The notes: a model not told the origin generated them from the letters alone. A stretch of 54,765 bases of DNA from an alpha proteobacterium HIMB59 (GCA_004321805.1 SGZV01000008.1:1-54765); one strand, 5' to 3'; shown: positions 10,396-20,603, numbered from the stretch's first letter. Numbers and translations: made by a program.

Positions 10396-11351
10396 ATTTT
10401 AGAGTCCACAAAATATTCTTCAAGACTATCAATATCTTGAAATTTTGAAATATTATTTCTTACATTTTTTGCATTTGGAATATTTGTTAAAATTGTAAAT
10501 AAACTTTTTTTAATTAAATTTAAATTTAAAAATTTGAAATCTTTAATTTCATTAAAAAATTTACCAATTGATATTTGCTTATCTTTAATTTTATATATGG
10601 ATAATTTTTCTAAAAAAGTTAAGTCTTTAGCAAATTGTCTTCCGATCATAAAATCAGAAACATCATTTTCAATTAAAAGATCAAATGTTTCTTTATTATC
10701 AATCTCACCGTTAGGAATGAGCTTTAATTTTGGGAAGTTTTTCTTACATTCTAAAAATAAATTGTAATTTATTTTTGGTATCGTTCTATTTTTTTTTGTA
10801 TCTAAATTTAGAACCCCATTTCGACAGTGAACAAACACTTCTTTAATACCAAGATTTGAAAATAAATTGAGATAGCTAAATATATAATTTTTATCCTCCC
10901 CTAGACCTAGGCCTAAACGGCATTTAACTGAAATATCTCCTTTAAACTCCATTATTTTTTCTAGACATTTTTTTACTAAGTCTTGATTTTGTGTAAGAGC
11001 TAGACCTAACATATTTTCTTGTACTCTAGAGCTGGGACAGCCAAGATTAAAATTAACGTGTTGAATTAATTCAATTTTATTTATTATATTGATGGCTTGG
11101 GTAATCTCTTGAGGATCTGAACCAGCGATTTGAATTGCACTTTTATTGTTTTTTAAAAAATGTTTTTGAATAATATTAATTTCATTATGAATGATAGCTT
11201 TATCCACTATCATCTCAGAAAAAGTTTGAATGCTATCTCCATACAATTTTTCAGCTAAATTTCTGAGATAACAGTCAGTATATCCCATCATTGGTGCTAG
11301 ATAGTATTTCATATTTGAATTAATTGTTTTATTCATTGAAAAATACTTCAA
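10386..11351 (-). CDS. dusA: tRNA-dihydrouridine synthase, DusA-like
   Basis: Dus enzymes are FMN proteins that reduce uridine to dihydrouridine in tRNA D-loops with NADPH. Family motifs are YLAPMMGYTDCYLRNL at the N-terminus, NLGCPSSRVQENMLG with the catalytic Cys (DusA has GCPSDRVQ), VKCRLGLG and FVHCRNGVL. The 321-residue length fits. The start is uncertain: the family begins near MKYYLAPMMG, so translation may start about 14 codons later than 11351. It is upstream of glnE and overlaps it by 10 bases. The DusA subclass is inferred from the SxRVQ motif; DusB or DusC is less likely. Confidence 0.88.
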   Translation of the reverse strand: MKYFSMNKTINSNMKYYLAPMMGYTDCYLRNLAEKLYGDSIQTFSEMIVDKAIIHNEINIIQKHFLKNNKSAIQIAGSDPQEITQAINIINKIELIQHVNFNLGCPSSRVQENMLGLALTQNQDLVKKCLEKIMEFKGDISVKCRLGLGLGEDKNYIFSYLNLFSNLGIKEVFVHCRNGVLNLDTKKNRTIPKINYNLFLECKKNFPKLKLIPNGEIDNKETFDLLIENDVSDFMIGRQFAKDLTFLEKLSIYKIKDKQISIGKFFNEIKDFKFLNLNLIKKSLFTILTNIPNAKNVRNNISKFQDIDSLEEYFVDSKIWN

Positions 11352-11381
11352 TAATAGTAAAAATCATTAAAAATCAATCCT

Positions 11382-11717
11382 GTGGAAAATATTAAATTAA
11401 ATCAACTTATATTTAATGACGATGGTCTCATACCAACCGTTGTTCAAGAAAAAATTTCAAATGAAATTTTAATGGTCGCATACTCAAATAAACAATCATT
11501 AGAGCTTTCGCTTAATTCTAATAAGGCCCATTTTTGGAGTAGAAGTAGAAATAAAATTTGGCTCAAAGGTGAAACATCAGGAAATACTCTTAAATTATTT
11601 GATATTTACACTGACTGTGATACCGATACTTTAATATTTAAGGTTGAATTAGAAGGTTCAGGAGCTTGTCACACAGGTTCCAAAAGCTGCTTTTTTAAAA
11701 AATTAGAAAATGAGTGA
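11382..11717 (+). CDS. hisI: Phosphoribosyl-AMP cyclohydrolase
   Basis: HisI opens the purine ring of phosphoribosyl-AMP in the third step of histidine synthesis and binds zinc and magnesium. The 111-residue single-domain protein has all signature blocks: MVAYSNKQSLELSL, HFWSRSRNKIWLKGETSGN, DIYTDCDTDTL (metal ligands) and GACHTGSKSCFF (zinc cysteines). There is no fused HisE domain. The start is a GTG at 11382; no strong ribosome site is seen. It overlaps thrS by 8 bases. It stands alone, away from other his genes. Confidence 0.96.
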   Translation: MENIKLNQLIFNDDGLIPTVVQEKISNEILMVAYSNKQSLELSLNSNKAHFWSRSRNKIWLKGETSGNTLKLFDIYTDCDTDTLIFKVELEGSGACHTGSKSCFFKKLENE

Positions 11718-13494
11718 TATAATTGCATATAAAGATCAAAGCAATGAATACTTTGATTTTGAAGTAGATAATAGCACACCTGTAAAAGCAAAATCAGACG
11801 ATGCCCTTAATATAATGAGGCATGATATGGCTCATGTGTTGGCTGAAGCGGTAACAACAATTTTTCCTAATGCTAAACCTACAATTGGCCCTTTTATCAA
11901 AAATGGTTTTTATTACGATTTTGATATGGAGAATACTCTATCAGACAGTGATCTAAATAACATTGAATCAAAAATTACAGATATTTTAAAAGAGGGTAGA
12001 AATTTTACAAAAAAAACAGTGTCAAAAGATCAGGCCTTAGAACTTTTTAAAGATAATGAATACAAAATCGAATTAATCAAAAATTTAGATAACTCCTCTG
12101 AAATAAATTTATATGAACAAGAAAATTTTACTGATCTTTGCAAAGGACCTCATCATAAAAGTACAAAAGAATATGATGCTCATGTTAAGATTACCAGTGT
12201 ATCTGGTGCTTACTGGAGAGGCATCAGTACAAATAAAATGCTTCAAAGAATTTATGCGACTGCATTTTATAGTGAAAAAGATCTTAATAAATATCTAAAA
12301 AACTTAGAAGAAGCCAAAGAGAGAAATCATAGAAGAATTGGAACAGACATGGGACTTTTCCTTTTAACAGACCTGTCTGCTGGAAATGTTTTTTGGAAAG
12401 AAAAAGGACTATCTCTCTATCAAAATATTGAAAAGTATATTAGAAGCGAACAACAAAAATTGAATTACAAAGAGGTTAAAACTCCAGAATTGGTATCAAA
12501 TGAACTTTGGATCAAGTCTGGACACTGGGATAATTTTAAAGAAAACATGTTTACTTCTGAAACTGATAATAAAACTTTTGCTTTAAAACCAATGAATTGC
12601 CCATGTCATATAGTTTTATTCAACTCACAACTCATAACTTATAAAGATTTACCTCTAAGATACTCAGAATTTGGTAAATGTCATCGCTATGAACCCTCAG
12701 GTGCCTTAAATGGTCTATTTCGAGTAAGGGGATTCACACAAGACGATGCACATATATTTTGTACAGAGGAACAGATTTATGATGTTTGCAATGAAACAAC
12801 TCTTCTAATCGAAAGAGTTTATAAAAAATTTGGTTTTGAAAAAATAAAATACAACATTTCAACCAGACCTAAAAAGAGCATTGGAACTCAAGAAAGTTGG
12901 GATAACGCTGAAAGTCAACTGAAGAAAGTTCTGACCGATAATGGAAAAGATTTTAATATTCTTGATGGTGAGGGTGCGTTTTATGGTCCAAAAATTGAAT
13001 TTACACTTGAAGACTCACTTGGAAGAGAATGGCAGTGCGGAACCATACAAATAGACTTTAATTTACCTGAAAGATTGGGTGCTAAGTACAAGGACAAGGA
13101 TGACAAAAATCAGACACCTATCATGATACATAGGGCTGTTGTTGGTTCGCTTGAAAGGTTTATTGCTATAATTTTAGAAAATACTAATGGATGGCTTCCT
13201 TTATTCATCACACCTGTCCAACTTGCAATTTTACCAGTTTCTGAGAAATTTGTTGAACATTGTAATAAATTAAATCAACAACTCTTAGAACTTGGCATTC
13301 GGACTACAATTGATAGTTCCGACAATAAACTTGGATATAAAATTCGAAACTCTATATCAAAAAAAATACCTTATTCTCTTGTTATTGGAGAGAAAGAAAT
13401 AGAGTCTGGATCATATAGCATTAGAAGTAAAAAAGGTGATAACATTTCTTGCTCGTCAATTGCAGACTTACAGGACTTTTTTGATAATAATTAA
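11710..13494 (+). CDS. thrS: Threonyl-tRNA synthetase lacking the TGS domain
   Basis: It charges tRNA-Thr and edits Ser-tRNA-Thr. Of 594 residues, the first 33 or so are unrelated to the roughly 60-residue TGS domain of standard ThrS. The editing domain starts at MRHDMAHVLAEAV with the zinc-type HxxxH, and continues with DLCKGPHHKST. The class II catalytic core follows: motif 1 region, KPMNCPCHIVLFN with the zinc Cys, motif 2 FGKCHRYEPSGALNGLFRVRGF, motif 3 HRAVVGSLERFIAI, then the anticodon-binding domain. No missing TGS coding can be hidden upstream, because hisI overlaps the start by 8 bases. Confidence 0.96.
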   Translation: MSDIIAYKDQSNEYFDFEVDNSTPVKAKSDDALNIMRHDMAHVLAEAVTTIFPNAKPTIGPFIKNGFYYDFDMENTLSDSDLNNIESKITDILKEGRNFTKKTVSKDQALELFKDNEYKIELIKNLDNSSEINLYEQENFTDLCKGPHHKSTKEYDAHVKITSVSGAYWRGISTNKMLQRIYATAFYSEKDLNKYLKNLEEAKERNHRRIGTDMGLFLLTDLSAGNVFWKEKGLSLYQNIEKYIRSEQQKLNYKEVKTPELVSNELWIKSGHWDNFKENMFTSETDNKTFALKPMNCPCHIVLFNSQLITYKDLPLRYSEFGKCHRYEPSGALNGLFRVRGFTQDDAHIFCTEEQIYDVCNETTLLIERVYKKFGFEKIKYNISTRPKKSIGTQESWDNAESQLKKVLTDNGKDFNILDGEGAFYGPKIEFTLEDSLGREWQCGTIQIDFNLPERLGAKYKDKDDKNQTPIMIHRAVVGSLERFIAIILENTNGWLPLFITPVQLAILPVSEKFVEHCNKLNQQLLELGIRTTIDSSDNKLGYKIRNSISKKIPYSLVIGEKEIESGSYSIRSKKGDNISCSSIADLQDFFDNN

Positions 13495-13533
13495 TATATC
13501 TTTCATTATTTTTTCAATTAATTTTAAACAAAC

Positions 13534-14430
13534 ATGAGCGATCATTCAAAAGCAATAATTATTGTCATTTTAAGTGGATTAATTTGGAGCTTTGGTCCAT
13601 TAGTTGTCAAAAATATGACTGAACCTCAAATTTACCAACTCCCCTATTTAGTAATAAGAGGGTTAACAGTAGCTATAATTATTAGCTGCTATCTTTTAAT
13701 TAATGAGGGTATTTCTTTTTTAGAAAAAATTTTAAAAATTGATAAAACAACTATGATTGGATCTCTGAGTTTAACAACTGCATTTTTAGGTTTTATATAC
13801 TCTATTAGTTTTACCACAGCTGCAGTTACTTTATTCATGTTAGCTTTAATGCCCTTTTTGGCATCTATAATAGCTTTTATATTTTTGACTGAAAAAATAT
13901 CGTTACAGAATTTTATCAGTATGGTCGTAGCACTTATCGGAACTGTCATAATGATTTATGCTAGTTCTTTTAGTGGATCTATATTTGGTCTAATCATGGG
14001 TTTTATTTCAAGTTTGGGATTTGCAGCATTTTCAGTCACATTACGAAGTAAAAGCGACTTTAAAAAATTTTATATACTGGTTTATGGGGGTATTTTTTGT
14101 GCTTTAATATCATCCACAATAATGATTGTTCAAGATCAGAGTTTTTTCATTCCATCAAAGAATATATTTTTAAGTATTTTTCATGGGGCTATAGTAGCAT
14201 CAGGTTTGATTTTATTTAGCATCGGTTCAAAACAATTATTATCAGGTGAATTAACTATGCTTTCATTATTAGAGGTTGTAGGTGGTATTTTCTGGACATG
14301 GCTGCCGCTATTTGGCGTAAATGAAGTTCCAAGTATAAACACTATTATTGGAGGAATAGTTATTTGTTTAGCTATAGCTATGAATTCTTATCGATTTGAT
14401 AAGAATAGATTGCAAAATCTAACTAGATAG
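13534..14430 (+). CDS. EamA/DMT-family transporter
   Basis: This 298-residue integral membrane protein has about ten hydrophobic helices arranged as two EamA repeats, the drug/metabolite transporter fold. The N-terminal segment SGLIWSFGPLVVKNM and the helix TTAAVTLFMLALMPFLASIIAFIFL are typical. The substrate cannot be read from the sequence; family members export amino acids, metabolites or drugs. It lies 39 bases after thrS on the same strand and ends tail-to-tail with a second EamA gene, overlapping it by 8 bases. Confidence 0.88.
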   Translation: MSDHSKAIIIVILSGLIWSFGPLVVKNMTEPQIYQLPYLVIRGLTVAIIISCYLLINEGISFLEKILKIDKTTMIGSLSLTTAFLGFIYSISFTTAAVTLFMLALMPFLASIIAFIFLTEKISLQNFISMVVALIGTVIMIYASSFSGSIFGLIMGFISSLGFAAFSVTLRSKSDFKKFYILVYGGIFCALISSTIMIVQDQSFFIPSKNIFLSIFHGAIVASGLILFSIGSKQLLSGELTMLSLLEVVGGIFWTWLPLFGVNEVPSINTIIGGIVICLAIAMNSYRFDKNRLQNLTR

Positions 14431-15277
14431 TTAGTCCTATTACTCCAAGGAAAGTTAAAAAAATACCAGACCCTTGTATTTTAGAAATTTTTTCTTTCAA
14501 AATTAATCGAGCAAGAACAACTGTCACCAATCCAAAACCTGAGGAAATTACAACAGCAATACTGACTTTATCAAAAGCGTAAGCAGAAACTAAACAAAAG
14601 TACCCTGTTGTTTCTAAAATGCCTTGGAAAAATAAGATTGGCATAGCTTTTTTTGTGATAAAGATTTTCGATTTGGAAAATAATAATATTGAGGCTATAC
14701 CTATTAAACTAAAGAACCTTATATAAATTACAGTCTCTAAAGGCTCTAATGTATTAGTAGCCTCTTGTGAAAAAATCAAACCTAGCGCAAGCGTTACACT
14801 TGCTATAAAAGATGTAAATACAGATTCTTTAATTTGTTGTTTATTTAAACCTAAGCTCTCCTGATGACTATCTGCACTTACTGAAACCAAAATAGCTCCA
14901 GAAATAACTACTATAGTTGCCATCCACTGTAATAGTGTGGGTTCACTACCAAGTGCATACCTTATAAGAAATACAAATAATGGGTTTATCGCAGCAATAG
15001 GAGCCACTATCGATACTGGTCCCATTTGAAGACCTCTGTATAAACATAAAAGTCCAAACATGATTAAAATACCTGATAAAAAACTATTGCTTAATCCAAT
15101 TGAATTAGGATTTAGGCCACTACCAAAAATAGAAAATAAAATAATATAAAATATTGCACCAACTATAAGCATCCAAAAAAGTGAATTTTTAAACCCAACC
15201 TCTTGAGATGAGAATCTTGCTAAAAAATCACCAATACCAAAACTAAATGCAGAGAGAATTCCTAATAACACAACCAT
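14423..15277 (-). CDS. EamA/DMT-family transporter
   Basis: This 284-residue protein also has two EamA repeats and about ten transmembrane helices, with conserved LYRGLQMGPVSIVAPIAAINPLFVFL in the first repeat and VSAYAFDKVSIAVVISSGFGLVTVVLARLILKEKIS in the second. The sequence differs strongly from the neighbouring EamA protein, so the pair is not a recent duplication. The substrate is unknown. It sits 13 bases upstream of the sufA-like gene's stop codon side, on the strand of the suf operon, and could be its last gene. Confidence 0.87.
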   Translation of the reverse strand: MVVLLGILSAFSFGIGDFLARFSSQEVGFKNSLFWMLIVGAIFYIILFSIFGSGLNPNSIGLSNSFLSGILIMFGLLCLYRGLQMGPVSIVAPIAAINPLFVFLIRYALGSEPTLLQWMATIVVISGAILVSVSADSHQESLGLNKQQIKESVFTSFIASVTLALGLIFSQEATNTLEPLETVIYIRFFSLIGIASILLFSKSKIFITKKAMPILFFQGILETTGYFCLVSAYAFDKVSIAVVISSGFGLVTVVLARLILKEKISKIQGSGIFLTFLGVIGLTI

Positions 15278-15290
15278 TTAAAAAAATTAC

Positions 15291-15626
15291 CTAGACGTGA
15301 AAACTTTCACCACAACCGCATTCACTTGTTTGATTGGGGTTATTAAAGGTAAAACGCTCACCAAATTCTTCTTTTACATAATCCATCTCAGTTCCGATGA
15401 CATACATGATGGCTTTATTATCAATATAAAGTGGGAAATCATATCCATTAACTAACTCATAGCCCTCAATATTATCATTATTTGCATAATCCATTGTATA
15501 GCTCAGACCTGCACATCCTTTGGTATTAAGTCCTATTTTTAAACCAATTGAATTTTTTTGTTTGGATAAAAGTTCAACTATTTGTTTTTGTGCATTTTCA
15601 GATAGTGTAAATAAAGGTGCTGTCAT
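15291..15626 (-). CDS. sufA: Iron-sulfur cluster carrier, SufA/ErpA type
   Basis: A-type carriers receive Fe-S clusters from the SufBCD scaffold and pass them to target proteins. The 111-residue protein has the three conserved cysteines: one in TKGCAGLSY and two in the C-terminal SECGCGESF. It is the last suf gene, 17 bases downstream of sufT. SufA, ErpA and IscA cannot be separated by motif alone; the SufA name follows operon position. Confidence 0.93.
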   Translation of the reverse strand: MTAPLFTLSENAQKQIVELLSKQKNSIGLKIGLNTKGCAGLSYTMDYANNDNIEGYELVNGYDFPLYIDNKAIMYVIGTEMDYVKEEFGERFTFNNPNQTSECGCGESFHV

Positions 15627-15643
15627 ATTTTTTTTATTATTAT

Positions 15644-16033
15644 TTAATATCCTAAAGCTAGCTTAGCATCTTCGCTCATCATATCTTTATTCCATGGTGG
15701 ATCAAATGTAAGTTTGACAGCGACTTGCCCCATACCATCAATTTCATTAGTTTTTTTGGCGACCTCTAATGGAAAACTATCTGCCACGGGACAATTAACA
15801 GTGGTAAGAGTCATAAGGATTTTAACATTATTGAATTCATCTATTTTAACATCATAGATTAATCCTAAATCATATATGTTGATACCCAATTCAGGATCTT
15901 TTATCTGAATTAATTTTTCTACTATTAAATCTTTATCTATTTTTATTGCTGGTGATGATGAAATATCGCCATAGGTCATCTCCCCCTCAGTGTTGGCTTT
16001 GGGCATAAAATCAGATAAATTTTTACTATCCAT
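15644..16033 (-). CDS. sufT: SufT, MIP18/DUF59-family iron-sulfur assembly factor
   Basis: This 129-residue protein is of the MIP18 (DUF59) family that helps mature Fe-S proteins. The motifs IKDPELGINIYDLGLIYDV, MTLTTVNCPVADSFP (conserved Cys) and LTFDPPWNKDMMSEDAKLALG are all present. The first 25 residues form a low-complexity extension found in alphaproteobacterial SufT proteins. Its start codon overlaps the sufS stop by one base, so it is co-translated with the Suf system. Confidence 0.94.
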   Translation of the reverse strand: MDSKNLSDFMPKANTEGEMTYGDISSSPAIKIDKDLIVEKLIQIKDPELGINIYDLGLIYDVKIDEFNNVKILMTLTTVNCPVADSFPLEVAKKTNEIDGMGQVAVKLTFDPPWNKDMMSEDAKLALGY

Positions 16034-17238
16034 TATTGAAGTAATTTAATAGTTTTTTTCAGAGAGTCGATAAAGATGTCAACGTCATCAGTATCATTAT
16101 AAATTCCAAAAGAAGCCCTACAAGAACCAGGAATATCTAACTTTTTCATGAAAGGTTGGCAGCAATGATGGCCACCCCTGATCATAATTCCATATTGATC
16201 TAAAAAAGTGGCTATATCATTATAATTGTGACCAATTAAATTAAATGAAACTATTGAACTTGCGTTTAAAGAAGAGTCAGATCCATAAATTTCAACATTA
16301 GAGGTATCCTTTAAAGCGTCGATTAGATCGGATCTTAATTTTTTTTCCTTTGCAAAAAAACTTTTGAAATCGACTGATTTTACGTAATCAATTGCAGCAC
16401 TAAATCCAACTACAGCTTCAATTGGCGGAGTGCCAGCTTCAAATTTATTAGGAAGCATTGCATAAGAAAAATCGTGGGAATTTACTTGATTTATCATTCC
16501 ACCTCCTACGTTTGAAGGTTCAAGATCATTTAATAAACTTTCCTTACCATATAAAACCCCAACACCAGATGGTCCATAAATTTTATGAGAAGAGAAAGAA
16601 AAGAAGTCACAATTCATTTTTTGAACATCAATATCACAATGTGCTATTGACTGACATCCGTCAACTGCTATCAGCGTATCGGCAGAAATATTTTTTTTTA
16701 TAAAGTTTAAATCTATGATTTGTCCAGTTGTGTTTGACATATGTGTAATTGCTAAAACTTTGGTATCAGCATTACAATTTTCAATAATTTTTTTTTCATC
16801 AATAGCTCCGTTTTCATCAATTGGGACAATTTTTAATTTTAAGTTTGATTTATCACAAATTTTTAACCATGGTAAATAATTGGAATGATGCTCTAACTCA
16901 CTAACGACAATCTCTCCCCCATCTTTAAATTTATTTGCTAAAGCATTAGCCAAAATGTTTATTGAGTCAGTTGCACCACTAGTGAATATTATCTCATTAA
17001 AACTTTTGGCATTGATAAACTCCCTTAAATTCTCCCTTGCCCTTTCAAAATGGTCTGTTGCACTAATGCTTAAAGAATTCATACCTCGATGAACATTTTC
17101 ATAAGAGTTTTCATAAAAGTTTTTAATTGCCTCTATAACAATTTTAGGCTTTTGAGTACTTGCCGCGGAGTCCAAATAAGTAATAGGATTATTTCTTATT
17201 TGATTTTTAAAAATTGGGAAATCGTCTCTTATACTCAT
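16033..17238 (-). CDS. sufS: Cysteine desulfurase SufS
   Basis: SufS is a PLP enzyme that removes sulfur from L-cysteine for Fe-S assembly. The 401-residue protein has the N-terminal YLDSAASTQKP, the PLP-lysine segment FSSHKIYGPSGVGVLYG (about Lys219), and the active-site loop RGGHHCCQPFM with the persulfide Cys near 359. Group II desulfurases normally have HHCAQP, so the second Cys is a small variation. It overlaps sufD by one base and sufT by one base. No sufE or sufU gene, which usually accepts the sulfur, is in the window. Confidence 0.97.
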   Translation of the reverse strand: MSIRDDFPIFKNQIRNNPITYLDSAASTQKPKIVIEAIKNFYENSYENVHRGMNSLSISATDHFERARENLREFINAKSFNEIIFTSGATDSINILANALANKFKDGGEIVVSELEHHSNYLPWLKICDKSNLKLKIVPIDENGAIDEKKIIENCNADTKVLAITHMSNTTGQIIDLNFIKKNISADTLIAVDGCQSIAHCDIDVQKMNCDFFSFSSHKIYGPSGVGVLYGKESLLNDLEPSNVGGGMINQVNSHDFSYAMLPNKFEAGTPPIEAVVGFSAAIDYVKSVDFKSFFAKEKKLRSDLIDALKDTSNVEIYGSDSSLNASSIVSFNLIGHNYNDIATFLDQYGIMIRGGHHCCQPFMKKLDIPGSCRASFGIYNDTDDVDIFIDSLKKTIKLLQ

Positions 17239-18305
17239 CAGATCAGATTATCCAATAATTTCTTAGAAAAGTCTTTTATTTCTTTGTTTTGTAATGACTC
17301 GATAATTTCAACTAGAAAGGCTTTTTGAAGAATATTTTTTGCAGTTTGTTCATCAATACCTCGTGTTTTAAAATAGTAAATTTGATTTTGACTTAATTTA
17401 GCTACAGTAGATCCGTGACTACATTTTACATCATCAGCATAAATTTCTAACTCAGGTTTATTGTTTGCTTTTGATTTACTATCTAATAGCAGTGATCTAC
17501 TCATTTGATACCCGTCAGTTTTTTGGGCAATAGGATCAACATATATCTTTCCCTGAAAATTTGTAATAGCTCCATTATCAACAATGGATTTAAAAATTTC
17601 ATTACTAGCTGTTGATGGTTTTGAATGCTGAATGTATGAAAAATTATCATTTATAAAATTATTCTTAAAATTTAAACCTAAAAGATTAAGCTCACATTTT
17701 TCACCTAATGAGGCATAATATTCATTGCGAATATGGTTGTTATTAGATTGGAATGTTATGAAATTCATTTTTGAAAAATCAGACTGATTTATTTCAAAAT
17801 AAATAAAAGATTTATTATTCGACAAAGCTAATTGTAAAATTTCAAGATTAGAATTTTCAGCTAAATCAAAAAAAATTGATCTAGGCTTTGGATTAGAAAT
17901 ATTTGATGTAATTAATATTAAAGTCTGATTTTTACTACTATTTTTTGTGAATGATATATTCTCACTAAAATGATTAACATCTACAAGTAAAACTTCCTGA
18001 CTGAAATTATCTAAATTAAGAGTAAGTGACGATCTGTTTGATAAAGATGAAACACGGAAATAACTATCTATACTATTAAAGTTCCATTTATCTACTTTAG
18101 AACTTAAATCAGTTTCTTCAAAATCAGTTTTTTGTAAATTATGAGATATTTTTAATAATTCATTATAATCATAAGAGGAGTCTGAAAAATTTTCTGATGT
18201 ATGATCTTTATGTAATTGAGCATATTTATAGTTTTCAAGTTTAAAATTTTTAAAAGGATTAAAATCATTTAAGATTTTATTTCCATGTGATGATAAATTA
18301 TTCAT
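17238..18305 (-). CDS. sufD: SufD, Fe-S scaffold subunit
   Basis: SufD pairs with SufB and SufC2 in the SufBC2D scaffold and is needed for iron acquisition. The 355-residue protein is shorter than E. coli SufD (423) and has an Asn/Ser-rich, poorly conserved N-terminal half. The C-terminal signatures DGYQMSRSLLLDSKSKANNKPELEIYADDVKCSHGSTV and YYFKTRGIDEQTAKNILQKAFL are clear; DDVKCSHG is the SufB/SufD family motif. It lies between sufC and sufS. Confidence 0.95.
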   Translation of the reverse strand: MNNLSSHGNKILNDFNPFKNFKLENYKYAQLHKDHTSENFSDSSYDYNELLKISHNLQKTDFEETDLSSKVDKWNFNSIDSYFRVSSLSNRSSLTLNLDNFSQEVLLVDVNHFSENISFTKNSSKNQTLILITSNISNPKPRSIFFDLAENSNLEILQLALSNNKSFIYFEINQSDFSKMNFITFQSNNNHIRNEYYASLGEKCELNLLGLNFKNNFINDNFSYIQHSKPSTASNEIFKSIVDNGAITNFQGKIYVDPIAQKTDGYQMSRSLLLDSKSKANNKPELEIYADDVKCSHGSTVAKLSQNQIYYFKTRGIDEQTAKNILQKAFLVEIIESLQNKEIKDFSKKLLDNLI

Positions 18306-18336
18306 AATTTAGGCTTTACAAATAAAATAAAGATCA

Positions 18337-19083
18337 TTAAGCAGTCTTTGAAATTTCCTCATATCCTTTTTCTTCGAGCTCTAAAGCTAATGAAAAATTT
18401 CCAGATTTAACTATTTTGCCATCAGCTATGATGTGTACAAAATCAGGTTTGATATAATTCAAAAGTCTTTGATAGTGAGTTATTACTAGGAAAGAATTAT
18501 TTTCATTTCTTAATTTATTAACACCTTCTGAAACTATTTTAAGTGCGTCAATATCTAATCCAGAGTCAGTTTCATCTAAAATTGCCATTTCTGGATTTAA
18601 AAGAGACATTTGTAATATTTCTTGTTTCTTTTTTTCACCACCGGAGTAATTCACATTGAGATCTCTTTTAAGCATATCAGGAGAAATACTTAATTCCTCA
18701 GCTTTTGATTTAACTAGTTTAGCAAATTCTAAGGCATCTATTTCTTCTAAACCTTGATATTTTCTTTTAGCATTTATAGCTGTCTTTAGAAAAAAAGATG
18801 TTTGTACACCTGGAATCTCCATGGGATATTGAAAAGCTAAGAAAAGGCCTTCGTTTGATCTTTCATCAACATCAAGCTCTAATAAATTTTTACCTTTGAA
18901 ATCAACACTACCACTATCTATTTCATAACCTTCTTTACCTGATAAAACATAAGATAACGTACTCTTACCTGAACCATTAGGTCCCATTAGGGCATGTACC
19001 TCACCCTTATTTATTGATAGATCCAATCCTTTTATAATTTGTTTGTCTTCAATTGATGCTTTTAAATCTTTGATATTTAACAT
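18337..19083 (-). CDS. sufC: SufC, ABC-type ATPase of the Suf scaffold
   Basis: SufC is a cytosolic ABC ATPase that drives conformational change in the SufBCD complex. The 248-residue protein carries Walker A GPNGSGKST (about residues 35-43), the Q-loop FQYPMEIPG, signature NYSGGEKKKQEI, Walker B MAILDETDSGLD and the H-loop histidine in VITHYQRLL. It overlaps sufB by one base and is 31 bases upstream of sufD. Confidence 0.97.
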   Translation of the reverse strand: MLNIKDLKASIEDKQIIKGLDLSINKGEVHALMGPNGSGKSTLSYVLSGKEGYEIDSGSVDFKGKNLLELDVDERSNEGLFLAFQYPMEIPGVQTSFFLKTAINAKRKYQGLEEIDALEFAKLVKSKAEELSISPDMLKRDLNVNYSGGEKKKQEILQMSLLNPEMAILDETDSGLDIDALKIVSEGVNKLRNENNSFLVITHYQRLLNYIKPDFVHIIADGKIVKSGNFSLALELEEKGYEEISKTA

Positions 19084-20540
19084 TAACCAACACTTCCTTC
19101 TAAACTAATTGCTACTAATTTTTGAGCTTCAACTGCAAATTCCATAGGAAGATGTTGAAGTACCTCTTTACAAAATCCATTTACAATCAAACCTACAGCA
19201 TCTTCACTATTAAGCCCCCTTTGCATACAATAGAAAAGTTGGTCTTCATTAATCTTTGATGTTGTTGCTTCGTGTTCTATCATTGAGTCAGAATTACTAG
19301 ATTCAATATAAGGGACAGTATGTGCACCACATTTATTTCCAATTAACAGTGAGTCACATTGAGTAAAGTTTCTTGATTTTGAGGCTTTTGAATGAATATT
19401 AACTAATCCTCTATAGGTATTATTCGCATATCCAGCAGAAATACCCTTTGAAATAATTTTTGATGATGTGTTTTTACCTATATGTATCATTTTTGTACCA
19501 GTATCTGCTTGTTGTCTATTATTAGTAATAGCAACAGAATAAAATTCACCCTTGGAATTATCACCTTGTAAGATACAACTTGGATATTTCCAAGTTATGG
19601 CAGATCCTGTTTCAACTTGAGTCCAAGATATTTTAGAATTATTTCCTCTACAAGCTCCCCTTTTAGTAACAAAATTATATATTCCACCTTTACCTTCGCT
19701 ATCGCCAGGATACCAATTCTGAACAGTTGAATATTTTATTTCAGCATTTTCTAGAGCAATCAATTCAACATTAGCTGCATGCAGTTGATTTTCATCACGC
19801 ATTGGTGCAGTACAGCCCTCTAAATAACTAACATAGCTATCTTTATCAGCGACAATAAGTGTTCTTTCAAATTGACCAGTATTGATAGCATTAATTCTAA
19901 AATACGTAGAAAGCTCAACAGGACATCTAACGCCCTCTGGAATATAAACAAAAGAACCATCGGTAAAGACTGCAGAGTTTAAAGCAGCAAATGAGTGATC
20001 AGATACAGGTATTACACTTCCAAGATATTTTTTAATTAAATCAGGATAAGTTTTGATAGCTTCAGAAATAGAACAAAAGATAATTCCCAAATCACTTAAT
20101 TGTTTTTTGTAGGTAGTTGCAACTGAGACAGAGTCAAAAACAGCATCAACAGCTACACCTGAGAGAAGTTTTTGCTCTTGGAGAGGAATGCCTAGTTTTT
20201 CATAAGTCTTTAAAATATCAGGATCAATCTCATCCAGCGATTTTGGCTTGTCTTTAAGACTTTTTGGTGAAGAGTAATAGTAATAATCTTGAAAGTTTAT
20301 CTTAGGGATATTGAGCTTAGCCCAATTTGGCTCAGGCAATTTATTAAAAACTTTAAAAGCATTTAATCTCCATTCTAACATCCACTCTGGTTCATTTTTT
20401 TGGGCTGATATAAATTTTACAGTATCTTCATTTAAACCTTTAGGTGATTTAATATCATCGATCTCAGTTGAAAAACCATATTTATAGTCATTGCTTCCAA
20501 GATTATTAACCTGTTTAATAGTTTGTTCTGTTGCTGCCAT
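19083..20540 (-). CDS. sufB: SufB, Fe-S scaffold subunit
   Basis: SufB is the cluster-building scaffold. The 485-residue length is normal. Conserved blocks include [82 protein letters not shown] and the C-terminal [20 protein letters not shown], which holds cluster-ligand residues. It is the first suf gene; 63 bases separate it from mnmA. No iscR-like regulator precedes the operon. Confidence 0.97.
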   Translation of the reverse strand: MAATEQTIKQVNNLGSNDYKYGFSTEIDDIKSPKGLNEDTVKFISAQKNEPEWMLEWRLNAFKVFNKLPEPNWAKLNIPKINFQDYYYYSSPKSLKDKPKSLDEIDPDILKTYEKLGIPLQEQKLLSGVAVDAVFDSVSVATTYKKQLSDLGIIFCSISEAIKTYPDLIKKYLGSVIPVSDHSFAALNSAVFTDGSFVYIPEGVRCPVELSTYFRINAINTGQFERTLIVADKDSYVSYLEGCTAPMRDENQLHAANVELIALENAEIKYSTVQNWYPGDSEGKGGIYNFVTKRGACRGNNSKISWTQVETGSAITWKYPSCILQGDNSKGEFYSVAITNNRQQADTGTKMIHIGKNTSSKIISKGISAGYANNTYRGLVNIHSKASKSRNFTQCDSLLIGNKCGAHTVPYIESSNSDSMIEHEATTSKINEDQLFYCMQRGLNSEDAVGLIVNGFCKEVLQHLPMEFAVEAQKLVAISLEGSVG

Positions 20541-20603
20541 AAGAGATCTCGATATATAAAATAATTAAAGAAATTTACAAGAAAATACGAATAAATAAGG
20601 ACT

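Noticed and set aside
13689-13949. Minus-strand frame inside the first EamA gene
   Set aside because: It is antisense to a long, clearly coding membrane protein and has no family resemblance or ribosome site.
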